Shown here one piece after another: positions 11,726-25,580 of a DNA stretch of 64,000 nt. The notes under the pieces are model-generated. The model did no database searches. It saw nothing but the letters and a program-made list of their open reading frames with translations, and was not told the DNA's origin. Position numbers and translations under genes: made by a program. The stretch covers positions 1,302,001 through 1,366,000 of the forward strand of contig NW_027478421.1 in assembly GCF_051014685.1 (NCBI RefSeq). The letters are read 5' to 3'. The DNA is from Ptiloglossa arizonensis. Its lineage: Eukaryota; Arthropoda; Insecta; Hymenoptera; Colletidae. The first letter of the stretch is position 1. Each line of letters opens with the position of its first letter.

Positions 11726-13650
11726 AAAGGTACGCATACCGTAGTAATCGGGCGAGCTTCTACTTTCAGATGCAACAGAAATTTTGCGGATTGTTCAATC
11801 CGTTCGCGAGATATGGCAGTTTGGAGGTAAGAAACGCTTGAGAAACTAAAAATTTTCGCAGTTCTGATGCTCGAAACAGATAACTAGAACGGCCTAGGCG
11901 AAAAGTACTCATACCGTTGTGATCGGGCGAGTTTCTACTTTCAGATGCAACAGAAATTTTGCGGATTGGTCAATCCGTTCGCGAGATATGGCAGTTTGGA
12001 GGTAAGAAACGCTTGAGAAACTCAAAATTTTCGCAGTTCTGATGCTCGAAACGAATAACTAGAACGGCCTAGGGGAAAAGTACTCATACCATTGTGATCG
12101 GGCGAGTTTCTACTTTCAGATGCAACAGAAATTTTGCGGATTGGTCAATCTGTTCGCGAGATATGGGAGTTTGGAGGTAAGAAACACTTGAGAAACTCAA
12201 AATGTTCACAGTTCTGATGCTCGAAACGAATAACTAGAACGGCCTAGGGGAAAAGTACTCATACCGTTGTGATCGGGCGAGTTTCTACTTTCAGATGCAA
12301 CAGAAATTTTGCGGATCGGTCAATCAGTTCGCGAGATATGGCAGTTTGGAAGTAAGAAACGGTTGAGAAACTAAAAATTTTCGCAGTTCTGATGCTCGAA
12401 ACGAATCACTAGAACGGCCTACGGGAAAAGTACGCATACCTTTGTAATCGGGCGGGTATCTGCTTTCAGATGCAACAGAAATTTTGCGGATTGGTCAATC
12501 TGTTCGCGAGATATGGGAGTTTGGAGGTAAGAAACACTTGAGAAACTCAAAATGTTCACAGTTCTGATGCTCGAAACGAATAACTAGAACGGCCTAGGGG
12601 AAAAGTACTCATACCGTTGTGATCGGGCGAGTTTCTACTTTCAGATGCAACAGAAATTTTGCGGATCGGTCAATCAGTTCGCGAGATATGGCAGTTTGGA
12701 AGTAAGAAACGGTTGAGAAACTAAAAATTTTCGCAGTTCTGATGCTCGAAACGAATAACTAGAACGGCCTACGTGAAAAGTACGCATACCTTTGTAATCG
12801 GGCGGGTTTCTGCTTTCAGATGCAACAGAAATTTTGCGGATTGGTCAATCCGTTCGCGAGATATGGCAGTTTGGAGGTAAGAAACGCTTGAGAAACTAAA
12901 AATTTTCGCAGTTCTGATGCTCGAAACGGATAACTAGAACGGCCTAGGGGAAAAGTACTCATACCGTTGTGATCGGGCGAGTTTCTACTTTCAGATGCAA
13001 CAGAAATTTTGCGGATTGGTCAATCTGTTCGCGAGATATGGCAGTTTGGAGGTAAGAAACGCTTGAGAAACTAAAAATTTTCGCAGTTCTGATGCTCGAA
13101 ACGCATAACTAGAACGGCCTATGGGAAAAGTACTCATGCCGTTGTGATCGGGCGAGTTTCTACTTTCAGATGCAACAGAAATTTTGCGGATCGGTCAATC
13201 AGTTCGCGAGATATGGCAGTTTGGAAGTAAGAAACGGTTGAGAAACTAAAAATTTTCGCAGTTCTGATGCTCGAAACGAATAACTAGAACGGCCTACGTG
13301 AAAAGTACGCATACCTTTGTAATCGGGCGGGTTTCTGCTTTCAGATGCAACAGAAATTTTGCGGATTGGTCAATCCGTTCGCGAGATATGGCAGTTTGGA
13401 GGTAAGAAACGCTTGAGAAACTAAAAATTTTCGCAGTTCTGATGCTCGAAACGCATAACTAGAACGGCCTATGGGAAAAGTACTCATGCCGTTGTGATCG
13501 AGCGAGTTTCTACTTTCAGGTGCAACAGAAATTTTGCGGATCGGTCAATCAGTTCGCGAGATATGGCAGTTTGGAGGTAAGAAACGGTTGAGAAACTCAA
13601 AATGTTCACAGTTCTGATGCTCGAAACGAATAACCAGAACGGCCTAGGGG
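11726..13650 (+). repeat. 11-monomer block H5, rearranged
   Basis: Same length as the preceding unit but with a different order. It starts with a T1-head monomer carrying 'gattgttcaatcc', continues through T3 and T2-like monomers, and contains a two-monomer step (T2-like with 'gggag', then T3 with 'ggatcgg' and 'caatcag') repeated in succession from about 12,126. Its right half matches about 8,230-9,390. Confidence 0.75.
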
Positions 13651-16275
13651 AAAGGTACGCATACCGTAGTAATCGGGCGAGCTTCTACTTTCAGATGCAA
13701 CAGAAATTTTGCGGATTGGTCAATCCGTTCGCGTGATGTGGCAGTTTGTAAGTAAGAAACGCTTGAGAAACTACAAATTTTCGCAGTTCTGATGCTCGAA
13801 ACGAATAACTAGAACGGCCTACGGGAAAAGTACGCATACCTTTGTAATCGGGCGGGTTTCTGCTTTCAGATGCAACAGAAATTTTGCGGATTGGTCAATC
13901 CGTTCGCGAGATATGGCAGTTTGGAGGTAAGAAACGGTTGAGAAACTCAAAATTTTCGCAGTTCTGATGCTCGAAACGAATAACTGGAACGGGCTAGGGG
14001 AAAAGTACACATACCGTTGTAATCGGGCGAGTTCCTACTTTCAGATGCAACAGAAATTTTGCGGATTGGTCAATCCGTTCGCGAGATATGGCAGTTTGGA
14101 TGTAAGAAACGCTTGAGAAACTCAACATTTTCGCTGTTCTGTTGCTCGAAACGAATAACTAGAACGGCCTAGGGGAAAAGTACACATACCGTTGTAATCG
14201 GGCAAGATTCTACTTTCAGATACAACAGAAATTTTGCGAATTGGTCAATCCTTTCGCGAGATATGGCAGTTTGGAGGTAAGAAACGCTTGAGAAACTCAA
14301 AATTTTCGCTGTTCTGATGCTCGAAACGAATAACTAGAACGGCCTACGGGAAAAGTACGCATACCTTTGTAATCAGGCGGGTTTCTGCTTTCGGATGCAA
14401 CAGAAATTTTGCGGATTGGTCAAACCGTTCGCGAGATATGGGAGTTTGGAGGTAAGAAACTCTTGAGAAACTCAAAATTTTCGCAGTTCTGGTGCTCGGC
14501 AAGCATAACTAGAACGGACTAGGGGAAAAGTACTCATACCGTTGTGATCGGGCGAGTTTCTACTTTCAGATGCAACAGAAATTTTGCGGATTGGTCAATC
14601 CGTTCGCGAGATATGGCAGTTTGGAGGTAAGAAACGCTTGAGAAACTCAAAATTTTCGCAGTTCTGATGCTCGAAACGAATAACCAGAACGGCCTAGGGG
14701 AAAGGTACGCATACCGTCGTAATCGGGCGAGTTTCTACTTTCAGATGCAACAGAAATTTTGCGGATTGGTCAATCCGTTCGCGTGATGTGGCAGTTTGTA
14801 AGTAAAAAACGCTTGAGAAACTAAAAATTTTCGCAGTTCTGATGCTCGAAACGAATCACTAGAACGGCCTACGGGAAAAGTACGCATACCTTTGTAATCG
14901 GGCGGATATCTGCTTTCAGATGCAACAGAAATTTTGCGGATTGGTCAATCTGTTCGCGAGATATGGGAGTTTGGAGGTAAGAAACACTTGAGAAACTCAA
15001 AATGTTCACAGTTCTGATGCTCGAAACGAATAACTAGAACGGCCTAGGGGAAAAGTACTCATACCGTTGTGATCGGGCGAGTTTCTACTTTCAGATGCAA
15101 CAGAAATTTTGCGGATCGGTCAATCAGTTCGCGAGATATGGCAGTTTGGAAGTAAGAAACGGTTGAGAAACTAAAAATTTTCGCAGTTCTGATGCTCGAA
15201 ACGAATAACTAGAACGGCCTACGTGAAAAGTACGCATACCTTTGTAATCGGGCGGGTTTCTGCTTTCAGATGCAACAGAAATTTTGCGGATTGGTCAATC
15301 CGTTCGCGAGATATGGGAGTTTGGAGGGAAGAAACACTTGAGAAACTCAAAATTTTCGCAGTTCAGGTGCTCGAAACAGATAACTAGAACGGCCTAGGCG
15401 AAAAGTACTCATACCGTTGTGATCGGGCGAGTTTCTACTTTCAGATGCAACAGAAATTTTGCGGATTGGTCAATCCGTTCGCGAGATATGGCAGTTTGGA
15501 GGTAAGAAACGCTTGAGAAACTCAAAATTTTCGCAGTTCTGATGCTCGAAACGAATAACCAGAACGGCCTAGGGGAAAGGTACGCATACCGTCGTAATCG
15601 GGCGAGTTTCTACTTTCAGATGCAACAGAAATTTTGCGGATTGGTCAATCCGTTCGCGTGATGTGGCAGTTTGTAAGTAAAAAACGCTTGAGAAACTAAA
15701 AATTTTCGCAGTTCTGATGCTCGAAACGAATCACTAGAACGGCCTACGGGAAAAGTACGCATACCTTTGTAATCGGGCGGGTATCTGCTTTCAGATGCAA
15801 CAGAAATTTTGCGGATTGGTCAATCCGTTCGCGAGATATGGGAGTTTGGAGGTAAGAAACACTTGAGAAACTCAAAATGTTCACAGTTCTGATGCCCGAA
15901 ACGAATAACTAGAACGGCCTAGGGGAAAAGTACTCATACCGTTGTGATCGGGGGAGTTTCTACTTTCAGATGCAACAGAAATTTTGCGGATTGGTCAATC
16001 CTTTCGCGAGATATGGCAGTTTGGAGGTAAGAAACGCTTGAGAAACTAAAAATTTTCGCAGTTCTGATGCTCGAAACGCATAACTAGAACGGCCTATGGG
16101 AAAAGTACTCATGCCGTTGTGATCGAGCGAGTTTCTACTTTCAGGTGCAACAGAAATTTTGCGGATCGGTCAATCAGTTCGCGAGATATGGCAGTTTGGA
16201 GGTAAGAAACGGTTGAGAAACTCAAAATGTTCACAGTTCTGATGCTCGAAACGAATAACCAGAACGGCCTAGGGG
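13651..16275 (+). repeat. 15-monomer block H6, with a private monomer at 14,351-14,525
   Basis: Opens with the H0 order (T1, T2, T4, T4-like). The monomer at 14,351 then carries several bases seen nowhere else nearby: 'aatcaggcgg', 'tttcggatgc', 'caaaccgttc', 'aaactcttgag' and 'gctcggcaagc'. Its many private changes suggest it escaped recent homogenisation. The block continues through T3, T1-like and T2-like monomers to the next 'gtagtaatcg' at 16276. Confidence 0.75.
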
Positions 16276-17850
16276 AATGGTACGCATACCGTAGTAATCG
16301 GGCGAGCTTCTACTTTCAGATGCAACAGAAATTTTGCGGATTGGTCAATCCGTTCGCGTGATGTGGCAGTTTGTAAGTAAGAAACGCTTGAGAAACTACA
16401 AATTTTCGCAGTTCTGATGCTCGAAACGAATAACTAGAACGGCCTACGGGAAAAGTACGCATACCTTTGTAATCGGGCGGGTTTCTGCTTTCAGATGCAA
16501 CAGAAATTTTGCGGATTGGTCAATCCGTTCGCGAGATATGGCAGTTTGGAGGTAAGAAACGGTTGAGAAACTCAAAATTTTCGCAGTTCTGATGCTCGAA
16601 ACGAATAACTGGAACGGGCTAGGGGAAAAGTACACATACCGTTGTAATCGGGCGAGTTCCTACTTTCAGATGCAACAGAAATTTTGCGGATTGGTCAATC
16701 CGTTCGCGAGATATGGCAGTTTGGATGTAAGAAACGCTTGAGAAACTCAACATTTTCGCTGTTCTGTTGCTCGAAACGAATAACTAGAACGGCCTAGGGG
16801 AAAAGTACACATACCGTTGTAATCGGGCGAGATTCTACTTTCAGATACAACAGAAATTTTGCGGATTGGTCAATCCTTTCGCGAGATATGGCAGTTTGGA
16901 GGTAAGAAACGCTTGAGAAACTCAAAATTTTCGCTGTTCTGATGCTCGAAACGAATAACTAGAACGGCCTAGGGGAAAAGTACGCATATCGTTGTAGTCG
17001 GGCGAGTTTCTGCTTTCAGGTGCAACAGAAATTTTGCGGATTGTTCAATCCTTTCGCGAGATATGGCAGTTTGGAGGTAAGAAACGCTTGAGAAACTAAA
17101 AATTTTCGCAGTTCTGATGCTCGAAACGGATAACTAGAACGGCCTAGGGGAAAAGTACTCATACCGTTGTGATCGGGCGAGTTTCTACTTTCAGATGCAA
17201 CAGAAATTTTGCGGATTGGTCAATCCGTTCGCGAGATATGGCAGTTTGGAGGTAAGAAACGCTTGAGAAACTCAAAATTTTCGCAGTTCTGATGCTCGAA
17301 ACGAATAACCAGAACGGCCTAGGGGAAAGGTACGCATACCGTCGTAATCGGGCGAGTTTCTACTTTCAGATGCAACAGAAATTTTGCGGATTGGTCAATC
17401 CGTTCGCGTGATGTGGCAGTTTGTAAGTAAAAAACGCTTGAGAAACTAAAAATTTTCGCAGTTCTGATGCTCGAAACGAATCACTAGAACGGCCTACGGG
17501 AAAAGTACGCATACCTTTGTAATCGGGCGGGTATCTGCTTTCAGATGCAACAGAAATTTTGCGGATTGGTCAATCCGTTCGCGAGATATGGGAGTTTGGA
17601 GGGAAGAAACACTTGAGAAACTCAAAATTTTCGCAGTTCAGGTGCTCGACAAGCATAACTAGATAGGACTAGGGGAAAAGTACGCATACCGTTGTAATAG
17701 GGCGAACTTCTACTTTCAGATGCAACAGAAATTTTGCGGATTGGTCAATCCGTTCGCGGGATATGGCAGTTTGGAGGTAAGAAACGGTTGAGAAACTCAA
17801 AATGTTCTCAGTTCTGATGCTCGAAACGAATAACCAGAACGGCCTAGGGG
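16276..17850 (+). repeat. 9-monomer block H7
   Basis: Runs T1, T2, T4, T4-like, T5, T3, T1-like, T2-like (17501) and then a monomer with 'aatagggcgaac' (17676). It resembles the first part of H3 followed by the first part of the 7,176-9,800 block. The opening monomer has the private 'ggggaatggtac'. Confidence 0.8.
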
Positions 17851-19421
17851 AAAGGTACGCATACCGTAGTAATCGGGCGAGCTTCTACTTTCAGATGCAA
17901 CAGAAATTTTGCGGATTGTTCAATCCGTTCGCGAGATATGGCAGTTTGGAGGTAAGAAACGCTTGAGAAACTAAAAATTTTCGCAGTTCTGATGCTCGAA
18001 ACAGATAACTAGAACGGCCTAGGCGAAAAGTACTCATACCGTTGTGATCGGGCGGGTTTCTGCTTTCAGATGCAACAGAAATTTTGCGGATTGGTCAATC
18101 CGTTCGCGAGATATGGCAGTTTGGAGGTAAGAAACGGTTGAGAAACTCAAAATTTTCGCAGTTCAGGTGCTCGACAAGCATAACTAGATAGGACTAGGGG
18201 AAAAGTACGCATACCGTTGTAATAGGGCGAACTTCTACTTTCAGATGCAACAGAAATTTTGCGGATTGGTCAATCCGTTCGCGGGATATGGCAGTTTGGA
18301 TGTAAGAAACGCTTGAGAAACTCAACATTTTCGCTGTTCTGTTGCTCGAAACGAATAACTAGAACGGCCTAGGGGAAAAGTACACATACCGTTGTAATCG
18401 GGCGAGATTCTACTTTCAGATACAACAGAAATTTTGCGGATTGGTCAATCCTTTCGCGAGATATGGCAGTTTGGAGGTAAGAAACGCTTGAGAAACTCAA
18501 AATTTTCGCTGTTCTGATGCTCGAAACGAATAACTAGAACGGCCTAGGGGAAAAGTACGCATATCGTTGTAGTCGGGCGAGTTTCTGCTTTCAGGTGCAA
18601 CAGAAATTTTGCGGATTGGTCAATCCGTTCGCGAGATATGGGAGTTTGGAGGTAAGAAGCACTTGAGAAACTCAAAATTTTCGCAGTTCTGATGCTCTAA
18701 ACGAATAACTGGAACGGTCTAGGGGAAAAGTACACATACCGTTGTAATCGGGCGAGTTTCTACTTTCAGATGCAACAGAAATTTTGCGGATTGTTCAATC
18801 CGTTCGCGATATATGGCAGTTTGGATGTAAGAAACGCTTGAGAAACTAAAAATTTTCGCAGTTCTGATGCTCGAAACGAATAACTAGAACGGCCTAGGGG
18901 AAAAGTACTCATACCGTTGTGATCGGGCGAGTTTCTACTTTCAGATGCAACAGAAATTTTGCGGATTGGTCAATCCGTTCGCGAGATATGGCAGTTTGGA
19001 GGTAAGAAACGCTTGAGAAACTCAAAATTTTCGCAGTTCTGATGCTCGAAACGAATAACCAGAACGGCCTAGGGGAAAGGTACGCATACCGTCGTAATCT
19101 GGCGAGTTTCTACTTTCAGATGCAACAGAAATTTTGCGGATTGGACAATCCGTTCGCGTGATGTGGCAGTTTGTAAGTAAGAAACGCTTGAGAAACTAAA
19201 AATTTTCGCAGTTCTGATGCTCGAAACGAATCACTAGAACGGCCTACGGGAAAAGTACGCATACCTTTGTAATCGGGCGGGTATCTGCTTTCAGATGCAA
19301 CAGAAATTTTGCGGATTGGTCAATCCGTTCGCGAGATATGGCAGTTTGGAGGTAAGAAACACTTGAGAAACACAAAATTTTCGCAGTTCTGGTGCTCGAC
19401 AAGCATAACTAGAACGGACTA
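17851..19421 (+). repeat. Transitional stretch between the 10/11-mer family and the next family
   Basis: Nine monomers. The left part matches 7,701-8,020. After about 18,600 new variants appear that dominate later regions: 'gatgctctaaac' with 'ggaacggtct' (18,690-18,720), 'gtaagaagcac' (18,653) and 'cgtaatctggcg' (19,093). The first 174-bp monomer ends this stretch, at about 19,421. Confidence 0.7.
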
Positions 19422-19424
19422 GGG
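19247..19424 (+). repeat. First of six 174-bp monomers with an inherited G deletion
   Basis: The monomer end reads 'cggactagggaaaag' instead of 'cggactaggggaaaag', one G short at p172-175. The same junction occurs at about 20,471, 22,571, 24,844, 25,718 and 30,968, always in a 'gctcgacaagcataa' monomer followed by an 'aatagggcgaac' head. The shared context shows one ancestral deletion copied along with the HOR, not six separate events. It marks the second family; the only similar junction elsewhere is near 56,512. Confidence 0.8.
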
Positions 19425-21036
19425 AAAAGTACGCATACCGTTGTAATAGGGCGAACTTCTACCTTCAGATGCAACAGAAATTTTGCGGATTGGTCAATCC
19501 GTTCGCGAGATATGGCAGTTTGGAGGTAAGAAACGCTTGAGAAACTCAAAATGTTCACAGTTCTGATGCTCGAAACGAATAACTAGAACGGCCTAGGGGA
19601 AAAGTACTCATACCGTTGTGATCGGGCGAGTTTCTACTTTCAGATGCAACAGAAATTTTGCGGATCGGTCAATCCGTTCGCGAGATATGGCAGTTTGGAA
19701 GTAAGAAACGGTTGAGAAACTAAAAATTTTCGCAGTTCTGATGCTCGAAACGAATAACTGGAACGGCCTACGGGAAAAGTACGCATACCTTTGTAATCGG
19801 GCGGGTTTCTGCTTTCAGATGCAACAGAAATTTTGCGGATTGGTCAATCCGTTCGCGAGATATGGGAGTTTGGAGGTAAGAAACACTTGAGAAACTCAAA
19901 ATTTTCGCAGTTCTGGTGCTCGACAAGCATAACTAGATAGGACTAGGGGAAAAGTACGCATACCGTTTTAATAGGGCGAACTTCTACTTTCAGATGCAAC
20001 AGAAATTTTGCGGATTGGTCAATCCGTTCGCGAGATATGGCAGTTTGGATGTAAGAAACGGTTGAGAAACTCAAAATGTTCACAGTTCTGATGCTCGAAA
20101 CGAATAACCAGAACGGCCTAGGGGAAAGGTACGCATACCGTCGTAATCGGGCGAGCTTCTACTTTCAGATGCAACAGAAATTTTGCGGATTGGTCAATCC
20201 GTTCGCGTGATGTGGCAGTTTGTAAGTAAGAAACGCTTGAGAAACTAAAAATTTTCGCAGTTCTGATGCTCGAAACGAATCACTAGAACGGCCTACGGGA
20301 AAAGTACGCATACCTTTGTAATCGGGCGGGTATCTGCTTTCAGATGCAACAGAAATTTTGCGGATTGGTCAATCCTTTCGCGAGATATGGGAGTTTGGAG
20401 GTAAGAAACACTTGAGAAACTCAAAATTTTCGCAGTTCTGGTGCTCGACAAGCATAACTAGAACGGACTAGGGAAAAGTACGCATACCGTTGTAATAGGG
20501 CGAACTTCTACTTTCAGATGCAACAGAAATTTTGCGGATGGGTCAATCCGTTCGCTAGATATGGCAGTTTGGATGTAAGAAACGCTTGAGAAACTCAAAA
20601 TTTTCGCAGTTCTGATGCTCGAAACGAATAACCAGAACGGCCTAGGGGAAAGGTACGCATACCGTCGTAATCTGGCGAGTTTCTACTTTCAGATGCAACA
20701 GAAATTTTGCGGATTGGACAATCCGTTCGCGTGATGTGGCAGTTTGTAAGTAAGAAACGCTTGAGAAACTAAAAATTTTCGCAGGTCTGATGCTCGAAAC
20801 GAATCACTAGAACGGCCTACGGGAAAAGTACGCATACCTTTGTAATCGGGCGGGTATCTGCTTTCAGATGCAACAGAAATTTTGCGGATTGGTCAATCCG
20901 TTCGAGAGATATGGGAGTTTGGAGGTAAGAAACGCTTGAGTAACTCAGAATGTTCACAGTTCTGATGCTCGAAACGAATAACTAGAACGGCCTAGGGGAA
21001 AAGTACTCATACCGTTGTGATCGGGCGAGTTTCTAC
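19422..21036 (+). repeat. Satellite with 9-monomer spacing, start of the second family
   Basis: The 'cgtaatctggcg' monomer recurs at 19,081, 20,654 and 22,229 (1,573 and 1,575 bases apart, nine monomers, with two single-base deletions in the first interval). The monomers are mostly T3, T2-like with 'gggag', and 'aatagggcgaac' types. 20,471-20,475 holds a second shortened 'ggactagggaaaag' junction. Confidence 0.7.
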
Positions 21037-23310
21037 TTTCAGATGCAACAGAAATTTTGCGGATCGGTCAATCCGTTCGCGAGATATGGCAGTTTGGAAG
21101 TAAGAAACGGTTGAGAAACTAAAAATTTTCGCAGTTCTGATGCTCGAAACGAATAACTAGAACGGCCTACGGGAAAAGTACGCATACCCTTGTAATCGGG
21201 CGGGTTTCTGCTTTCAGATGCAACAGAAATTTTGCGGATTGGTCAATCCGTTCGCGAGATATGGGAGTTTGGAGGTAAGAAACACTTGAGAAACTCAAAA
21301 TTTTCGCAGTTCTGGTGCTCGACAAGCATAACAAGATAGAACTAGGGGAAAAGTACGCATACCGTTGTAATAGGGCGAACTTCTACTTTCAGATGCAACA
21401 GAAATTTTGCGGATTGGTCAATCCGTTCGCGAGATATGGCAGTTTGGAGGTAAGAAACGGTTGAGAAACTCAAAATGTTCACAGTTCTGATGCTCGAAAC
21501 GAATAACCAGAACGGCCTAGGGGAAAGGTACGCATACCGTCGTAATCGGGCGAGCTTCTACTTTCAGATGCAACAGAAATTTTGCGGATTGGTCAATCCG
21601 TTCGCGTGATGTGGCAGTTTGTAAGTAAGAAACGCTTGAGAAACTAAAAATTTTCGCAGTTCTGATGCTCGAAACGAATAACTAGAACGGCCTACGGGAA
21701 AAGTACGCATACCTTTGTAATCGGGCGGGTTTCTGCTTTCAGATGCAACAGAAATTTTGCGGATTGGTCAATCCGTTCGCGAGATATGGCAGTTTGGAGG
21801 TAAGAAACGGTTGAGAAACTCAAAATTTTCGCAGTTCTCATGCTCGAAACGAATAACCAGAACGGCCTAGGGGAAAGGTACGCATACCGTTGTAATCGGG
21901 CGAGTTTCTACTTTCAGATGCAACAGAAATTTTGCGGATTGTTCAATCCGTTCGCGAGATATGGCAGTTTGGATGTAAGAAACGCTTGAGAAACTAAAAA
22001 TTTTCGCAGTTCTGATGCTCGAAACGAATAACTAGAACGGCCTAGGGGAAAAGTACTCATACCGTTGTGATCGGGCGAGTTTCTACTTTCAGATGCAACA
22101 GAAATTTTGCGGATTGGTCAATCCGTTCGCGAGATATGGCAGTTTGGAGGTAAGAAACGCTTGAGAAACTCAAAATTTTCGCAGTTCTGATGCTCGAAAC
22201 GAATAACCAGAACGGCCTAGGGGAAAGGTACGCATACCGTCGTAATCTGGCGAGTTTCTACTTTCAGATGCAACAGAAATTTTGCGGATTGGACAATCCG
22301 TTCGCGTGATGTGGCAGTTTGTAAGTAAGAAACGCTTGAGAAACTAAAAATTTTCGCAGTTCTGATGCTCGAAACGAATCACTAGAACGGCCTACGGGAA
22401 AAGTACGCATACCTTTGTAATCGGGCGGGTATCTGCTTTCAGATGCAACAGAAATTTTGCCGATTGGTCAATCCGTTCGAGAGATATGGGAGTTTGGAGG
22501 TAAGAAACACTTGAGAAACTCAAAATTTTCGCAGTTCTGGTGCTCGACAAGCATAAGTAGAACGGACTAGGGAAAAGTACGCATACCGTTGTAATAGGGC
22601 GAACTTCTACTTTCTGATGCAACAGAAATTTTACGGATTGGTCAATCCGTTCGCGAGATATGGCAGTTTGGAGGTAAGAAACGCTTGAGAAACTCAAAAT
22701 GTTCACAGTTCTGATGCTCGAAACGAATAACTAGAACGGCCTAGGGGAAAAGTACTCATACCGTTGTGATCGGGCGAGTTTCTACTTTCAGATGCAACAG
22801 AAATTTTGCGGATTGTTCAATCCGTTCGCGAGATATGGCAGTTTGGATGTAAGAAACGCTTGAGAAACTAAAAATTTTCGCAGTTCTGATGCTCGAAACG
22901 AATAACTAGAACGGCCTAGGGGAAAAGTACTCATACCGTTGTGATCGGGCGAGTTTCTACTTTCAGATGCAACAGAAATTTTGCGGATTGGTCAATCCGT
23001 TCGCGAGATATGGCAGTTTGGAGGTAAGAAACGCTTGAGAAACTCAAAATTTTCGCAGTTCTGATGCTCGAAACGAATAACCAGAACGGCCTAGGGGAAG
23101 GGTACGCATACCGTCGTAATCTGGCGAGTTTCTACTTTCAGATGCAACAGAAATTTTGCGGATTGGACAATCCGTTCGCGTGATGTGGCAGTTTGTAAGT
23201 AAGAAACGCTTGAGAAACTAAAAATTTTCGCAGTTCTGATGCTCGAAACGAATCACTAGAACGGCCTACGGGAAAAGTACGCATACCTTTGTAATCGGGC
23301 GGGTTTCTGC
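21037..23310 (+). repeat. 13-monomer higher-order repeat (2,274 bp), copy A
   Basis: Matches 23,311-25,580 at a constant offset of 2,274. Paired landmarks: 'acaagatag' at 21,331 and 23,605; the 'ggtacgcataccgttg' head at 21,879 and 24,153; 'cgtaatctggcg' heads at 22,229 and 24,503, and at 23,103 and 25,377. It includes one 174-bp monomer (deletion near 22,571). A five-monomer sub-block (874 bp) starting at the 'cgtaatctggcg' head occurs inside each copy. Differences from copy B are few, for example 'ttttacgg' at 22,631. Confidence 0.85.
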
Positions 23311-25580
23311 TTTCAGATGCAACAGAAATTTTGCGGATCGGTCAATCCGTTCGCGAGATATGGCAGTTTGGAAGTAAGAAACGGTTGAGAAACTAAAAAT
23401 TTTCGCAGTTCTGATGCTCGAAACGAATAACTAGAACGGCCTACGGGAAAAGTACGCATACCCTTGTAATCGGGCGGGTTTCTGCTTTCAGATGCAACAG
23501 AAATTTTGCGGATTGGTCAATCCGTTCGCGAGATATGGGAGTTTGGAGGTAAGAAACACTTGAGAAACTCAAAATTTTCGCAGTTCTGGTGCTCGACAAG
23601 CATAACAAGATAGTACTAGGGGAAAAGTACGCATACCGTTGTAATAGGGCGAACTTCTACTTTCAGATGCAACAGAAATTTTGCGGATTGGTCAATCCGT
23701 TCGCGAGATATGGCAGTTTGGAGGTAAGAAACGGTTGAGAAACTCAAAATGTTCACAGTTCTGATGCTCGAAACGAATAACCAGAACGGCCTAGGGGAAA
23801 GGTACGCATACCGTCGTAATCGGGCGAGATTCTACTTTCAGATGCAACAGAAATTTTGCGGATTGGTCAATCCGTTCGCGTGATGTGGCAGTTTGTAAGT
23901 AAGAAACGCTTGAGAAACTCAAAATTTTCGCAGTTCTGATGCTCGAAACGAATAACTAGAACGGCCTACGGGAAAAGTACGCATACCTTTGTAATCGGGC
24001 GGGTTTCTGCTTTCAGATGCAACAGAAATTTTGCGGATTGGTCAATCCGTTCGCGAGATATGGCAGTTTGGAGGTAAGAAACGGTTGAGAAACTCAAAAT
24101 TTTCGCAGTTCTGATGCTCGAAACGAATAACCAGAACGGCCTAGGGGAAAGGTACGCATACCGTTGTAATCGAGCGAGTTTCTACTTTCAGATGCAACAG
24201 AAATTTTGCGGATTGTTCAATCCGTTCGCGAGATATGGCAGTTTGGATGTAAGAAACGCTTGAGAAACTAAAAATTTTCGCAGTTCTGATGCTCGAAACG
24301 AATAACTAGAACGGCCTAGGGGAAAAGTACTCATACCGTTGTGATCGGGCGAGTTTCTACTTTCAGATGCAACAGAAATTTTGCGGATTGGTCAATCCGT
24401 TCGCGAGATATGGCAGTTTGGAGGTAAGAAACGCTTGAGAAACTCAAAATTTTCGCAGTTCTGATGCTCGAAACGAATAACCAGAACGGCCTAGGGGAAA
24501 GGTACGCATACCGTCGTAATCTGGCGAGTTTCTACTTTCAGATGCAACAGAAATTTTGCGGATTGGACAATCCGTTCGCGTGATGTGGCAGTTTGTAAGT
24601 AAGAAACGCTTGAGAAACTAAAAATTTTCGCAGTTCTGATGCTCGAAACGAATCACTAGAACGGCCTACGGGAAAAGTACGCATACCTTTGTAATCGGGC
24701 GGGTATCTGCTTTCAGATGCAACAGAAATTTTGCGGATTGGTCAATCCGTTCGAGAGATATGGGAGTTTGGAGGTAAGAAGCACTTGAGAAACTCAAAAT
24801 TTTCGCAGTTCTGGTGCTCGACAAGCATAAGTAGAACGGACTAGGGAAAAGTACGCATACCGTTGTAATAGGGCGAACTTCTACTTTCTGATGCAACAGA
24901 AATTTTGCGGATTGGTCAATCTGTTCGCGAGATATGGCAGTTTGGAGGTAAGAAACGCTTGAGAAACTCAAAATGTTCACAGTTCTGATGCTCGAAACGA
25001 ATACCTAGAACGGCCTAGGGGAAAAGTACTCATACCGTTGTGATCGGGCGAGTTTCTACTTTCAGATGCAACAGAAATTTTGCTGATTGTTCAATCCGTT
25101 CGCGAGATATGGCAGTTTGGATGTAAGAAACGCTTGAGAAACTAAAAATTTTCGCAGTTCTGATGCTCGAAACGAATAACTAGAACGGCCTAGGGGAAAA
25201 GTACTCATACCGTTGTGATCGGGCGAGTTTCTACTTTCAGATGCAACAGAAATTTTGCGGATTGGTCAATCCGTTCGCGAGATATGGCAGTTTGGAGGTA
25301 AGAAACGCTTGAGAAACTCAAAATTTTCGCAGTTCTGATGCTCGAAACGAATAACCAGAACGGCCTAGGGGAAAGGTACGCATACCGTCGTAATCTGGCG
25401 AGTTTCTACTTTCAGATGCAACAGAAATTTTGCGGATTGGACAATCCGATCACGTGATGTGGCAGTTTGTAAGTAAGAAACGCTTGAGAAACTAAAAATT
25501 TTCGCAGTTCTGATGCTCGAAACGAATCACTAGAACGGCCTACGGGAAAAGTACGCATACCTTTGTAATCGGGCGGGTAT
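23311..25580 (+). repeat. 13-monomer higher-order repeat (2,274 bp), copy B
   Basis: Directly adjoins copy A in tandem, with the join inside a monomer near p40-60. It contains the 174-bp monomer deletion at 24,844. Private changes include 'aatcgagcgag' (24,170), 'gctgattgttc' (25,083) and 'ccgatcacgtg' (25,447). The copy ends where a T2-like 'gggtatctgc' monomer replaces the 'gggtttctgc' form. Confidence 0.85.

Noticed and set aside
18629..18720. Possible transposon insertion where new variants first appear
   Set aside because: Monomer phase is unbroken and both flanks align to the satellite without extra bases, so this is only a new monomer type.
22392..22706. 104-codon minus-strand frames at 22,392 and 24,666
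   Set aside because: They are two fused copies of the same repeat-derived peptide, opened because the intervening 174-bp monomer restores the frame. Repeat artefact.
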